Source: Epiperipatus broadwayi (taxonomy: Eukaryota > Onychophora > Udeonychophora > Euonychophora > Peripatidae). Taken from it: a stretch of 64,000 bases of DNA. The position numbers were made by a program, and so were the translations under genes. The notes beneath the pieces are model-generated. The model was not told the DNA's origin, did not search any database, and saw only the letters and a list, made by a program, of their open reading frames with translations. Shown piece by piece: positions 41,487-54,101 of the stretch. How positions within the stretch are numbered: the stretch's first letter is position 1; each line of letters begins with the position of its first letter. The stretch is from the NCBI GenBank assembly GCA_028023455.1, contig JAQFVV010006470.1:400001-464000 (forward strand). Direction: 5' to 3'.

Positions 41487-44400
41487 AATGAGCACCGTAG
41501 ATCTGAATTGGTCAGCAAATGTGATTTTTAGCCACACAACCTTGAAACTTCATTTATGTTGTAGAGTGTTTTCCTGTTCATACAGTGTTCAGTCTTCTAC
41601 ATCAAGGTTCTTTCACTCAGCTTTCTGCTTTTTTCTAATCTGCTTCTTATCAGAGCAGTGTCCTCCTCGAAGTCTCCATGTGTATTCATTAATGTATTTT
41701 TCAAATTTCTTTCATTATCTTGTTTTTTGTTTGTAGATTTTCTTTCAAACCTTTCACTTTACAATGCTTTCAACAACTTATACCAATTTATTTTTTTCAT
41801 ACAATTTCACAGCAATATTTTACATTTATTTTTTATTTATTTTCTTTTTTTTAATAAAATTATTTTTATTTGACATGCATTAAACATTGCTCTCTTTATA
41901 AATACTCTCACACATGCATTTTGTTTCCATAAAAATGTGTACTTTTTTAGAATAGATCTTTATCTTTTGTCACATTTTAAATTCTATTTCTAATCTTATT
42001 TAAACTCCTCAATTTTTACTTTTTTTTATAAATCATTTTAAGTTCCTATTTCGTTTATATTTTCTTTCTCACTGTTGATTTTAAACCAAATATACAATTT
42101 AAATATTTTCTACCTTTACTGCTTACATTTTTCAAAATATAAACTTTGGAGGGTAAAAGATAAGGATTTTGTTCGATTCCCATTTCCTCTCTTTTATTTC
42201 ATTATGATAATTAATCACGGTATTTTTCTTTTCCTCATTGGCTTAATTCTATTATTTATTTATTTTTCTATTTTTGAAGAGAAAATTACAGTATTTAATA
42301 TTGTTTAATATTAAATATATATATGCGTAATCGCAGTATGTGTGATCATCATTTTACACCATTCCCTCCTTTAAAATTTTTTTCTTAAAAATTTTTGTTG
42401 GATTGAAAGCTATGCACTTCTTAAGTGAACTATTGTCTTTATGACCCTCTCATATCCATGTACTCCTAATCTTTGTTAAGTAATGAGAATATTCTTAGAG
42501 AGGTGACAAGGCCAATATGTTCCCTTTTCCTAATGATCGAATCAGCATTGCCAAACTGTTTTAATAAAGCTTATACAAACAATATATGAGTTGACTTCTG
42601 CCCCCTGATTGTATATACAGATTCGAGTCCACAGGATACTTCTGTGACCTGATTAAACCTGTTTATACCCCACATTTTACAATTATATCACTCTAAGTGA
42701 CAACTCTGATCACTATACTGAGATAGGTTTGATGACTGGCCTTTCTTATCCAGATCATCCATGAGGTCAGAATATTTACTGTCAACTCATTATATAAGGT
42801 TATTTTCCCCATACATTGGTTTATTTTCCACTGACTTGCAATACTTATCAAATATCTAACTGGCACTTTCAATCCAGTTAGTCTTTATATGACAAGAAGA
42901 TCTCTGTCCCTGCCTTCCCTATCTAATAACATCTAGTTCACTGCAGAATTCATGCATGAATATATAATAGATGGCTTACAATATACTGCTAAGATCTCTA
43001 CTAAAATATCTATCCCTATATACCTCCTGCCTCTATCTATGATCTCATTCACTACTCTCTCTAAATGATGGTTTGTCTCAATTTGGGTAAAGTATTCCTT
43101 GAAAACTTTTGGCCATTTACTGGCTTATTCTTCCCTTATATTATCATCATTATTATTTTTTCCTATTCTCACAAGTCCATTTTTCCTTAATTTAAATCCA
43201 GCCCATTTCCAGTATTGTAACAGTGAATCCACCTGTTCCTTATAATTGTAATTATGTTTTATCTGGAGGAAGTTTCATCCTTTTGGACTCGTATTGGCTT
43301 CCTCTGGGATGTGGATTTTGATCCCTACATTTTCTATCATCTGTCCATTCATATGGATGCTTCCACTCAGTCTCCACTCTATGTCACCCATCTTCCTGCA
43401 CTCTTGGGTTCCACTCTGTAAAATTCCTTCTGTGTTTTTCTCATCACCCTTTATTAGGATCCTAACCATTTTTAATTATAAGTGGTTCCTTTAGAGATGG
43501 TTTAGATTTATATCCCTCATCCCTCTGGCTGGTCCTGATGCTATCCAATGCATTTAACAACTCAGAAATCTGATCCACGATCTCTCCATACTAATCAGGA
43601 TCTGTTCAATGTCTCTTGGGAAACCATGCCTAATCATCTGAATTATTTGCATCTCAGATAATGGATTAGATGTCATCATCTGTAACTTGGCAACTTGACA
43701 GTGAAAGAATGTTGTAAATGATTCCTCTGGCCTCCATTTCTCCTGTGTTGTCTGGTGTAAAATGTGTTCTTGGAGTTCTCTGCTCAAATAACTGGTCTTC
43801 AAAGCTTCATGATAATTTGCAAATGTTGTGGCTTAGGGAACAGTGAGTTCCAACACATTTGTGATTCACTTTGCAAATGGCTGCAGGTGACTGCTATTTT
43901 GGCCTCTTCATCCATCCTGCTGAACTTGAAATATCTTTAAAGGCTCCCCAAGTGCACCATATGGCTTTTTCTGGGTATCCAGAGAAGACTTGTATCTTTA
44001 AAAAATGATGGAACCTGATGGAATTATCTATGTGATTTCCATAGCACCTGATAATATATCCTCCAATGGCTTTTGGTTCAATTACTTTTACTTTTGTATT
44101 GACACTGTTACTGGCTGACTTTATCCTCTCTTTAAATTTAGACTAACTTTCCACTACTCTCCCTAACTGAATTATATCCCACTGCACATTTTCCACCATT
44201 CTAATATTTTCAAATTTCATTACTTCAAATTCCACCTTTTTATCAAACTTCCTCATTTACACTTCATGCTGCCCTATGCCCAATCTCAAATCAAACATTG
44301 CTGACTTTATATCTACACTCTCTGCCCGATCTAGTTCCTCACACTCATATGGTTCTATGGATCTTGGTTCATCCAACTGGATTTCTCTGTCCTGTCCATT

Positions 44401-44660
44401 CTCTGTATCATTTGCATCTGATTGCTTGGTGAAGTTACTTCTCATTTCTTCTATGGCTTCAGCAATTGTTTTGTTATTCTCCATTGACAACTTTGCACAT
44501 GATTCTTCCATACTTCTTTCTTCCCTGTTCTGGCACTCCTTCATAAACTGCTGTTGTTCCATTCTCAATTGCATGAGCTTATTCATTACATCACTAAAGT
44601 CTATTTTATCATTCACTTACCTTTGGGTAATATCCCTTATATATATATATATATATATTA
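41482..44660 (-). mobile_element. Decayed Gypsy-like remnant between TA arrays
   Basis: It is bounded by TGTAATGAGC at the left and TA arrays at the right. Its right half carries gag-like fragments on the minus strand related to the 14 kb Gypsy element. The left 1.8 kb (41482-43270) has broken minus-strand protein-like stretches (for example a frame around 43000-43150) with no family I can name. RT and integrase motifs are not seen. Probably an internally deleted, old copy. Confidence 0.5.
43275..44616 (-). pseudogene. Gag-like remnant of a Gypsy element
   Basis: The frame 44616-44257 gives 119 residues rich in Q, E and M, predicted as coiled coil. It occupies the place of the coiled-coil gag N-terminus in the 14 kb element. 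After a broken stretch, 43802-43554 reads FTTFFHCQVAKLQMM followed by PLSEMQIIQMIRHGFP, matching the gag box FFHSQAATLKML...PLSEPQIIRITRRNFP at 52700. A third frame, 43469-43275, follows and is not recognised. Several shifts and stops separate the pieces. The relation to gag is clear from the middle segment; the rest is inferred from position. Confidence 0.6.
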
Positions 44661-44702
44661 TTTCTGTTACAATATATATATATATATATATATATTTCTA
44701 TT

Positions 44703-44738
<36 letters not shown>
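44637..44738. repeat. TA arrays with repeated LTR-terminus relics
   Basis: Three TA runs (44637-44661, 44673-44691, 44707-44737) are separated by TTATTTCTGTTACAA and TTTCTATTACAA. These are inverted copies of the start of the adjoining LTR (TGTAACAGAAATAA at 44738). The whole forms a palindrome centred near 44722. Confidence 0.8.
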
Positions 44739-44740
<2 letters not shown>

Positions 44741-47700
44741 AACAGAAATAATATATAGATAGAAGAAATAGATAGAAAATTATTAATTATTATAGATATA
44801 TGCTTATCTAATTATTAAATAGATATGGAAAATGATTAATTAGATATACTTATAATCTTCCATTTGTCATAGTAAGCAAATATAGTAATGTAATGATGAT
44901 AAAGGCTGAGTGATAAAATAAATTCTCATTTTTCCATATAAAATAACCAAACGGAAATTAAAATTATCGTCATTAAAGATTTAAAATACTTAGATACTGG
45001 GGAAGTCATTTGAATCATAAAACATACTGACCATTGTCATCGAATAAAATAATATTAAATATAGCAACTGAATAAAATTACCCACTGTGAGATTCCAGGA
45101 GTGCCTTATGCTTATCTCCAATACTAGGTTCTTTTAACAAAGAATCCTTCCTATTCTTCTTTCCAAATATATAAGATCATTCATGGTTATATGCACACAC
45201 TGGTGCTATTCATGACAACTTATAAAAATATATTATATAAAGTTAATATTATGAAGTTGGAAAGGGATTATATCACTCTTTATTCAGTTTAGCTAAGTAT
45301 ATGTGTTTTCCCATGAGTGCCACTAGATTGTTTTAAATCTAGATAAATATCTGTTTAGAGTGTACTGAGTTCAAACCCTTTTGGTACATTTTTACTACAC
45401 ATGACATGGATGACAAATGAATAAAAAATGACTTTCTTAGATTTTATCTATATCAATAAAATTACAAGATCCCAATATTAGCAAACTTTTGTATATAGAT
45501 CAAAGACTCTTATAGATATAACTAGCTCATTTACGTATATTGATGAACAGACAAGTATAATCCTATTAATGGCTTCCAAACAAGCATGTGAAGACCATTA
45601 TTGATATTTATGTCCATTTAACTAGATTATTTATCACAATATAAAGGTAATAATGATGAATGATAATAATAGTGATATCATAATAACAATGATAATAATA
45701 GTGATAATGATACAATCCATAGCTTTATAATGAACTCACAACAATAAATTTATCTTTATAAACTCATAGGCATTTATTAAAAATTATCCTATATCAAACT
45801 GGGATTTAAATATTACATTCACTAGCATTTATATAAGTTTATAGTTATTTACTAAAATACTTTTATAGTTAATACTAGGATTTAATAATACTAGTGATGA
45901 TGATTGATCATCACGAATCTCTTTGCATAATATTCAACTTTCCATAAACCCGTATATACCAAAATATATTAATTATGTTAAACATTAGATTTAATGATTA
46001 TAATTTATTAATGATGATGATGGCGATCATAACTCTTGTATAGTACTATTTGAAACATTTTAACCAATAACACAATATCCATCTTTGATCAGGATGATCA
46101 AAACTCATGGACACAACACAATTTTAGATTTCTATTGTAGAACTATAATCACTAAAATCTGGTTATTACCAAGCATAATTCCTAAATACCTAAGTGTAAA
46201 TCAACATTCTAGTTAACTTAACATTTTGCGAGCGCTTAATATTTGCAAATGATTGCTCAATATTTACGAATGATGATTCTTAATATCTGAGAGCGATGAT
46301 GATGAATTAAAATGATAGAATTAAGCCAAGAAAAATACAATATTTTTTAATAAGAACTTGGAAACCAATTAAGATATATAATTATATTTTATTAATACTA
46401 TTACTCTTTCCTTCTTTAAAATGAAATTTACTAATTAGATAAATGGCTTATTATTACATTAATTCAATATAGAACCAATACAAAAATTTATATAAGCACA
46501 ACCAAATAAATTTAATATACAAGCTTGTCATTTTGGATATTTTAAAATAAGCTGGCTTAAAATGACATTTAAAAAAAATATTTCATGGAATGCTTACTTA
46601 AGACTTTCCTAACTTATTATATCATAAAAATAAATTTCATATATAACTTGTGTGTGTTTTTCACTTCCATTCATATGTAAGCCTTTCTTTATAATTTCTC
46701 ATATTTAAACTAATTATGTATAACATATTCTTTTGACGTGTTTGTATAAGCAGTTACACATGCACACATTTGGTAATGTTAACATATATGTTTAAAATGT
46801 ATACCCCTATATTAGAGATTAATAAATAAATTACATATATAAAAAATATTTTTGCAACCTTTTAGCAAAAGAAAATAAAATACATTATATCAATTTTAAT
46901 ATGCAACAAGATAAAACAAAAAAAAACATTATAAATGCATATATTTATAGGTTGCTCATTATCATAACAACTGAAGAACAATTAAAAAAAAACATTTCAA
47001 TATTACAATATATAATATAAAAAATAATAAAAAAAATAATGAAAATTTAAGTTTAAAGATTTAAACTGTATTTGTGTTATGTTATGTGATATTGAGAATA
47101 ACTATTGATAAACAAGCCTTTAATGTTTCTGTATCAAAAAAAAATGCTTTGACCAATAAATTAAGGTTTACTTTTAATAAGTAAGAATAAAAATCTGTTA
47201 AAGAAAGTTCATAGTTACCTATTACTTTCACTTCTTATAAATGTCCCAAGTTTGAATTTTCAGAAGGCTTGTCTTTGCTCCATTAAAAAAAAGAAAAGTT
47301 CTTGTTGATACTTTCTAGTAAACATGAATTAATTGACTTGCTGTTTTGACAATTTTAAAATTATTTATTGCTGATACTTTTGATAAAGCTGAATTTGTTG
47401 ATTGGCTTCCTTCTACCATTTTAAAAAGAGTTATTATAAATACTTTTAGATAAGTATGAACTGGTGGATTTTAGATAAGTATGAACTGTTGGATTTTCTT
47501 GTCTCTCCCATTTAAAAAATCATTTTAGATACTTTAGATGACTGAGAAAAACTTTAACAAAAATTTGGTTCATAGCTTCTTCAAACTTGGCTATACATGG
47601 CTTTTATACATTTTCTTTTCCTCTTCGTTCCCCTTCTTCATCCATCCAAAGGTAATGAGCCTAAAATAGGTCAGGAGCCCAAAAAGAATCATTTCATATA

Positions 47701-48149
47701 GCTTGTGTGGTTGGCTTCAAACTCTATCATTTTGTTGGTTATTATTTGATTTGCATATGAATCCATAGACAGATTAGTGATTTTAACCCATTCTGTATTA
47801 ATCAGGAAGCAGAAACAATGGTTTAGCAATGCAAATTCATTGGCTTATACACAGCAAAATATATTATTATCATGTCATAAAATTGTTAATAACTTCCTCC
47901 AATAAATTCAATTTTGTTCCATTTCTTTTTTTTTAATATTGATATTGCTGGGAATTACTTATATATACACACATCTTCATCTATACTGACTTTAAACAAG
48001 AGACTTTTCTCTTTTTTTTCTTTCAATTTTTAAAGAGTGAAAAAAAAATCAAATCGCTCACTCTCTTTTCATAACACTAAAAAAAAACTGATTGTCCCCA
48101 TCTCTTCTGTAATAACATTTAAAAAAACTGATTGTTACATCTCTGTTTA
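44738..48149 (-). repeat. Gypsy 3' LTR
   Basis: It matches 55626-59046 across its whole length. Its inner boundary could be at TGTTACA near 48138, but similarity continues about ten bases beyond, which argues that the LTR extends further and that the other copy is truncated. A purine-rich tract (GGGAGTGAGG on the minus strand, near 48950) could be the polypurine tract of a 4.2 kb LTR. Confidence 0.8.
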
Positions 48150-48812
48150 ATAATAATGAAAACTGAGTGTCACTAAATATTGTTTCAATCATTTATATCG
48201 TGAATTTTAATCAAAGAAAAAAAAAGACATCTGGAAACCTTATCTTGAAATAAAAATCAAAGCTAAGAGTTTCACAAGCTAATGTTCTAATGCAATTTTA
48301 CAAGAAAATTATTAATCACCTTTCATTACATCAAAGCACCCCTTTTATAAAAATAATCTTACAACACATATCACAAACAATAAAGCTGGCAATCTATATT
48401 TATCAGAAATAGGTGTAAAAGCATTTTGGGTGTTTATACAGACATTTTCATTCTTTGACACTCTTTTGCACGTGTACATTTTTTTATCTCTTAATCTAAT
48501 AATCCCGATTGCCTTATTTTACACTTTCTTTCTGATCTGCTCCTTTTTAACAAAATTATAAAAGCTAAATAATTTAATACATTATTTAATAAATATAATA
48601 AATCAATATTAAATATTATTACCTATCACCTTATTTTACACTTTCTTTCTGATCTGCTCCTTTTTAACAAAATTATAAAAGCTAAATAATTTAATACATT
48701 ATTTAATAAAATATAATAAATCAATATTAAATATTATTACCTTCTCTCTCTACAACTGCTTATTCATTAACTATTTATATAGACTATATAATAATAAATA
48801 CACACATAAATC

Positions 48813-48845
<33 letters not shown>

Positions 48846-48851
48846 ATTAAA

Positions 48852-48884
<33 letters not shown>

Positions 48885-49041
48885 ATTTTTGATTAATTAA
48901 ATAATATATCTATGTGTTTGAAATGAGTCATATACATACATTTGCCTCACTCCCAAACAAAAAAAAATATTTTAAGTGTAACAAATTGCTTAGATCAGGA
49001 GTGCCATTGGCTTTAGGCTACATACATTATATGTGTGCCTT
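48150..49041. repeat. Region between integrase and shared LTR; 117 bp tandem duplication
   Basis: Non-coding. A 117 bp unit is duplicated in tandem at 48512-48740, and TA arrays lie at 48815-48840 and 48853-48878. It may be the unshared part of the 3' LTR. Confidence 0.7.
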
Positions 49042-50116
49042 TTACTCCTTCTGATGATTCCAGTACAAATGCATTTTCTCCTTTTCTTTCCTTGATACAG
49101 AATGGCCCTTCATATATATATAGAATTTTTTGAATTTATGCTTCTGCGGGTGACTAACATGAGGAGTTTTAACAAGGACATGATCGCCTACATTGAACTG
49201 AGTTGGTCTCTTTGGACCTTTAGCAATCTGTATCTTAGCCATTCCTTGCAAGTTATTCTTTGCTCTTTCCACTAGTGTTTCTCTACTTATTTCTTCCTCC
49301 CTTATGCTGGGCAGTAGAGTCTTTATAAGGTTTGGTTCTCTCTTTCCATAATGTAGGTGAGTTGGGGCAAAATTTTGTGGATTCATTTTGGGTGATATTA
49401 ATATACCCAACCACGTTGCCTAATTGTTTAACCCAAGTCTTATGATGGCCCTCCAAGTAAATCCTTAGCTATCTCCCCAGCTCCCTCATGACTCTTTCAC
49501 AGGGGTTAGATTGTGGGTTACAAATGGAACTTAGGACATGTTTAATCCCTTGGTGCTGTAACCATTGGTTCCACTCCTTGGAGAGAAAAGAGGTGGCATG
49601 GTCTGTTAGAATAGTTCTCAGTTTTCCCACTAATGTAATTTGTGAACTTTCTAAATTTCTAATTGCCCCTCATGCATTGGCTTTTTAGACAGGATACAGA
49701 GCAACAAATTTTGAGAAGATGTCATAAGTAACCAAGATATACCTAAATCTCCTATATGGTGGCAATGGCCCATAAAAATCTATAGCTAATAGATCATTTG
49801 GCTGATTAGGAATAATGGGTTGCAAGATCCCTACATATGAGTGACTAGTATACTTGGATTTTAAACAAATTTCACAATACTTAAGATGTTGTAGTATTGA
49901 GGCATACATATTGGGCCAGTAGAATAGTCTCTTAATAACATATTCCACTTTTCTAGGTCCATAATGCCCATACAAGCAGTGAACATAATAGATTAATTTT
50001 CCCCTAATACTTGTGGGGATGTATATTCTCCATAAAGTCTCCTGATGTTCAACTGTCTGGTAATGCAATAACTCCTGTTTTATACAATATCTGAGGATGG
50101 ATTTATTGGTTATCAT
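49042..50116 (-). pseudogene. Gypsy integrase
   Basis: The zinc-binding domain is intact (H-x4-H in VHCLYGHYG, then C-x2-C in YCEICLKS). Catalytic core: LAIDFYGPLP gives the first aspartate, LTDHATSF the second, and NPCERVMRELG the glutamate. The C-terminal part has the GDHVLVKT box near 49180. Damage: TAA at 49687-49685, a TGA shortly after, a TAG at 49471-49469 just past the catalytic glutamate, and a frameshift near 49330-49410. The related pol at 61834-64000 has sense codons at the first two stops (Gln and Arg), so both stops fit C-to-T changes. It would insert the cDNA; TA-rich flanks suggest a TA preference. Confidence 0.85.
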
Positions 50117-50209
50117 TCTATTAACTGCGTCACCTTTAATTTTTTTTAGACAAATAGGCCAATATTGGCTGTAATTTAGGATCTTGGCTTTGTACCTTGG
50201 GTAATTGAC

Positions 50210-51476
50210 TCAACTTTTTTCCACAGAATCATCAACAACAAGGGTTATTGCTGCTATATATGCTTGGTCTAGATTTACATGTTGTGGTTGGATTATCACG
50301 GGATTCCTACTGAGAATATCTGCAACCACATTTTCTTTGCTTTTACAATATTGAATTTGGTAGTTGAATTGTTGCAGAAATAGGCTCCATCGGATCAGCC
50401 TTTCATTGTTCAAATAGCTCCTATTCAGAAACTCTAGGCTCCTGTGACCCGTTATTACGACAATGTGGAATCCCACCAGGTACTGCTTAAGCTTTTGAAA
50501 GGCCCAAACCACTGCTAATGCTTCTTTTTCAGTTGTAGTATAATGTAATTCAGGCCCTCTCAGAAGATGACTAAGAAAGCAAAGTACCTGTGGTCTGTGA
50601 TCTTGATCTAATTGGAATAAGATCACCCCCAGCCCATATCCACTGCTATCAGTCTGTATATAAAAGGTAGCTTCAAAGTTGGGATATCCTAATATGATTT
50701 GTTCAAGGAATTTAGTTTTAATGAGGTTCATTTCTGTGGAATGTTGCTCTGTCCATTTCCATCTAGTGTCCTTTCTAAGTAATTGGGATAGATAAATGGT
50801 GTCATAGGCAAAATTTTTATAAAAAGCAATGGTAAAAATTGCAGACACCAAAGAAGGATCTTAGCTGCTTTTTATTTTCTGGCTGTGGAAAGTTCCAGAT
50901 TGCACTTATTTTATCAGGGTTTGGTTTTATTCCATCCACTCCCACCAGATGTCCTAGAAATGGTATTTCTTGTACAGCAATAGTGCTCTTGGCTAGATTA
51001 ATTTTTATATTTTTCTCCTTACATTCAGTTAAAAAGGTATTTAGATGTTGGAGATGTTCTGCTGCATTGCTTGAGGCAATGACTATATCATCAACATATG
51101 TTGTGATGACATTTTTAACTTCTTCTGATAGTACTCTATCTAGGCATCGGATCAAGCCTGCGCTGCTATTTATAAGACCAAAGGGCATCCTTTCAAACAC
51201 ATATGAATGACCCTCATGTCTAAATGCAGTATACTTTTGATCCTCTGGGTGCAAGTAGATTTGCCAATAACTGGCAGTCAGATCAAAGGTACTGAAAATA
51301 GTTTTACCTCTGAATCTGATTAGCAACTCTTGTATAGTGGGAGGGACATCCCTTTCTGGGATGGTTAATCGGTTTAAAAACCTTGCATCTAAGCATACTC
51401 TGACAGTGCTATCCTTCTTTCGGACAATAACCAAAGGGTTGTTATATGCAGATGGACATTTTTTATGACATTCCAT
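50210..51476 (-). pseudogene. Gypsy reverse transcriptase and RNase H
   Basis: The RT palm is in frame 51476-50817: RKKDSTVRVCLDARFLN, FSTFDLTASYWQI with the first aspartate, FERMPFGL, YVDDIVIAS, and FLGHLVG. It then shifts frame near 50850 into RNase H (50851-50210): YIQTDSSGYGLGVILFQ, TEKEALAVVWAF, and VITGHRSLEFL, where the usual TDH aspartate has become glycine. It ends with an LIRWSLFLQQFNYQI tether. It would make cDNA from the element RNA and degrade the template. The RT active site is intact, but the shift and the RNase H change mark the copy as dead. The N-terminal RT segment is in the protease frame. Confidence 0.88.
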
Positions 51477-52267
51477 TCCACCATTTTTCTAACTTGGGCA
51501 TTGACTTCAGCCCTGTATTGGTAGGGGATGGGGTATATTTTACATTGATACGGTTCTGAATTCATTAATCGAATCCGATGCACATACCCCTTAATAATGC
51601 CAGGTTTTCTGGAAAATACTTCCATGAACTTACAAAGAAGGTGAAACATTTTCCTTCCTAAATCAGGGTCTATACTCTCAATTCCTATTAATTTATGTCT
51701 CACATCCTGCTGAGTGGAGGCCTCTTGGATTGTAGCAATGCTGGCTTGATGAAATGGTACTACTCCTTCCAGGACTTCATCTCCACTCTGACATCTTATG
51801 TGTTTGTTATAAAAATCGATCACACGCCCATGCCTATTTAAAAAATCAGATCCTAATATTACCTCATATATGAGGCCTTGCATGATCAAGAAGGCATGTT
51901 CATATGAGTGAGATCCTATTTGTAGGGTAAGCCATATTTTCTGGGTAAATAGCTTGGCCTTTTTGCCATTAGCTAATATAATAGCAGTTTGCTTCATAGG
52001 GAATTTGGGATTTTCCTCATCATCCCTTAGCATTTTATGATACAGTGCCTCAGAGATTATTGACACCTGGCTCCCTGTGTCCACCAATGCCTTGGTTTCT
52101 ATTCCTAAAATGACCAGTTTGATCTCTGGACAGCCACCTAAAGTGTAACATGCTGGCAAAGGTTCTCTGTCCAGATCATCACCTGTGTCCCAACCTAAAT
52201 TTATTGTTAAAATATTGTCCTTGTTCCCCAAGTTAGCAATGGGCTCCCGCAGTAGGGAACATTCCAT
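51389..52267 (-). pseudogene. Gypsy aspartic protease and RT N-terminus
   Basis: LGIETKALVDTGSQVSII (residues about 50-70) carries the DTG active-site triad, and EVILGSDFLNRHG is the ILG strand that closes the retropepsin fold. The frame continues into the start of the RT (PYQCKIYPIPYQYRAEV) and then loses frame near 51450. Upstream, this frame overlaps the end of gag in the -1 frame (TAA of gag at 52281-52279), the arrangement used for ribosomal frameshifting in many LTR elements. I see no canonical slippery heptamer there. The protease would cut the Gag-Pol polyprotein in the particle. Confidence 0.82.
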
Positions 52268-52278
52268 CGAGGCCCATT

Positions 52279-54101
52279 TTAGTTTGTTGGACTAGCCTTT
52301 GACATGATCTTTATAGACTTTTGCTGCACCTTATGTGGAACATTATTACTAATTCCCGAGCAACTGGCTACTGGACTCCTATTTCTGTTAATTATGGGTC
52401 TACTTTGCATTTGCTGATGGGAATTATTCCCAGGCCTACCTAAGTGTGGTTTACTGGGTTTTGTTGGAAAGTGTTGGCCTAACTGGTTGTTTCCAACTCT
52501 CATACTGGAGACTTTATAATTATAGTTTTCCTTCAACCTAGGATAACCTTCAGCCATACTTTCTGTGGCTCCTAGGGCATCTAACATATCTGCCACTCTG
52601 TCTAGGGAGTATACATCAGCAGCTATTAGGGCCTGCTCTACCTGTTTGGGGAAGTTCCTTCTGGTTATCCTAATGATTTGGGGCTCAGATAAGGGACATG
52701 CTGTAAGCATTTTTAAAGTAGCAGCCTGACTGTGGAAGAACTGAGTATAAGTTCCTTCTCTAGGGGTATATTTTTGCTGGCTAATTTTGTACTTCAGACT
52801 ATCCTGTTTCTCTTCACTCCAGAATGTCTGAAGTAGCATACTCTTAAAGTCCTCATATGTTTCGGGTCTATAAAAGAGTGCATGCCACCAACTTTTTGCT
52901 GAGGCATGAAGGTGGTTGCTCGCGACTGCTAATTTTTCTCGGTCATTTAGTCGACTCAAAGAAAACAGTTCATCGAGACCATTCAAATATTCTATGGGAT
53001 TTTACCCATATTCACCCCTAAAAACTTTCACTTGTATATATTTAGCTATATGGCTACTTCTTCCCTCATTTATTAAACTATCTTCCTCTTCCTCTGTCCT
53101 TCTGGGACCCTTCTCTACTATCTGCCAGCTTTCTACTCCTATAGGATTATTCTCATATATCTCGGGCCCTAAACTTTGTGGTATTCTACATGACCCACTA
53201 CTTGAGGTTGCCTTAACTTGCATTTCTTTTATTTCAGTCAGTTTGTCTTCCATCATTATCAATAATTGATGGTTTAGGTCTTTTTCCTGACAACGCAGGT
53301 ATTCTTTCACTTCCTCCACTACCATTCTCTGCTGATTTTCCAGCTTTTCATTAAAGTCAAATTGATCCTTCTGGCTATTGACTTCTAATTCTATTACACT
53401 TTGTTTTAGACCTTCTATCTCTTCTCTTGTGGTCCCTGCCATTTTCTCCCCTATACTATGTACCTCTTTCTGTACTTTCTTTAGCTCATGATCTGATTTA
53501 CCCTGCTTTTTTCCCAGATCTTTATATTCTACTTTTAACTGTTTTTGTACTGCAGCTACCTCTAATTTAAAAATATTAATATCACTGCTAATACCTTCTT
53601 TAAAATTATTCTGAGCTAATTTAAGGCTTTCATTTTTGTTAAATATTTTCCTGTATCCTTCTTGTACAGCTACTAACTCTTCCTTTACCACACTAAAACT
53701 TTTCTCCCAACTTTTTGAATTGTTGTCAATTTATCAGCAAGTTCCTTATATCTTATGTCACATCTATCATTGAACTCTTGCCATTTATTTTTTAACTCTA
53801 TTTTAATATTCTCTATTTTTTGAGATTGTTGATCTATTTTAGTATCCAATCTTTGAGATTGTTGATCAATTTTCTGATTTATCTCTTGTTTCATTTCTTT
53901 CATCTCTTGTGATTGTTGATCTAATTTAATATCAAATCTTTGAGATTGTAGATCAAACTTCTGATTTATTTATTGTGATTGTTGATCTAATCTCTGATTC
54001 ATTTCTTTGAATTGTGCCATAATAATTTGATACCACTCTGGAGGGCATTGCTTCTCTAACTCCTCCACTTGTTCAATAATTACTTCTTTCTCTTGTTCCA
54101 T
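52279..54101 (-). pseudogene. Gypsy gag with coiled-coil N-terminus
   Basis: The start is the ATG at 54101-54099. The N-terminal 150 codons repeat a DQQSQ-containing heptad pattern about five times, followed by a long charged segment rich in K, E and Q, so an extended coiled coil is likely. The C-terminal part is a retrotransposon gag: FSLSRLNDREKLAVAS, SWWHALFYRPETYEDF, FFHSQAATLKML, PLSEPQIIRI. No CCHC knuckle is present; a basic S/N/R-rich tail takes its place. Damage: TAA at 53972-53970, a frameshift near 53690, and TAA at 53004-53002 just before the gag domain. It would form the particle shell. Confidence 0.8.

Noticed and set aside
41488-42308. Phe-rich short frames
   Set aside because: AT-rich composition gives such frames; no motif, no conserved partner.
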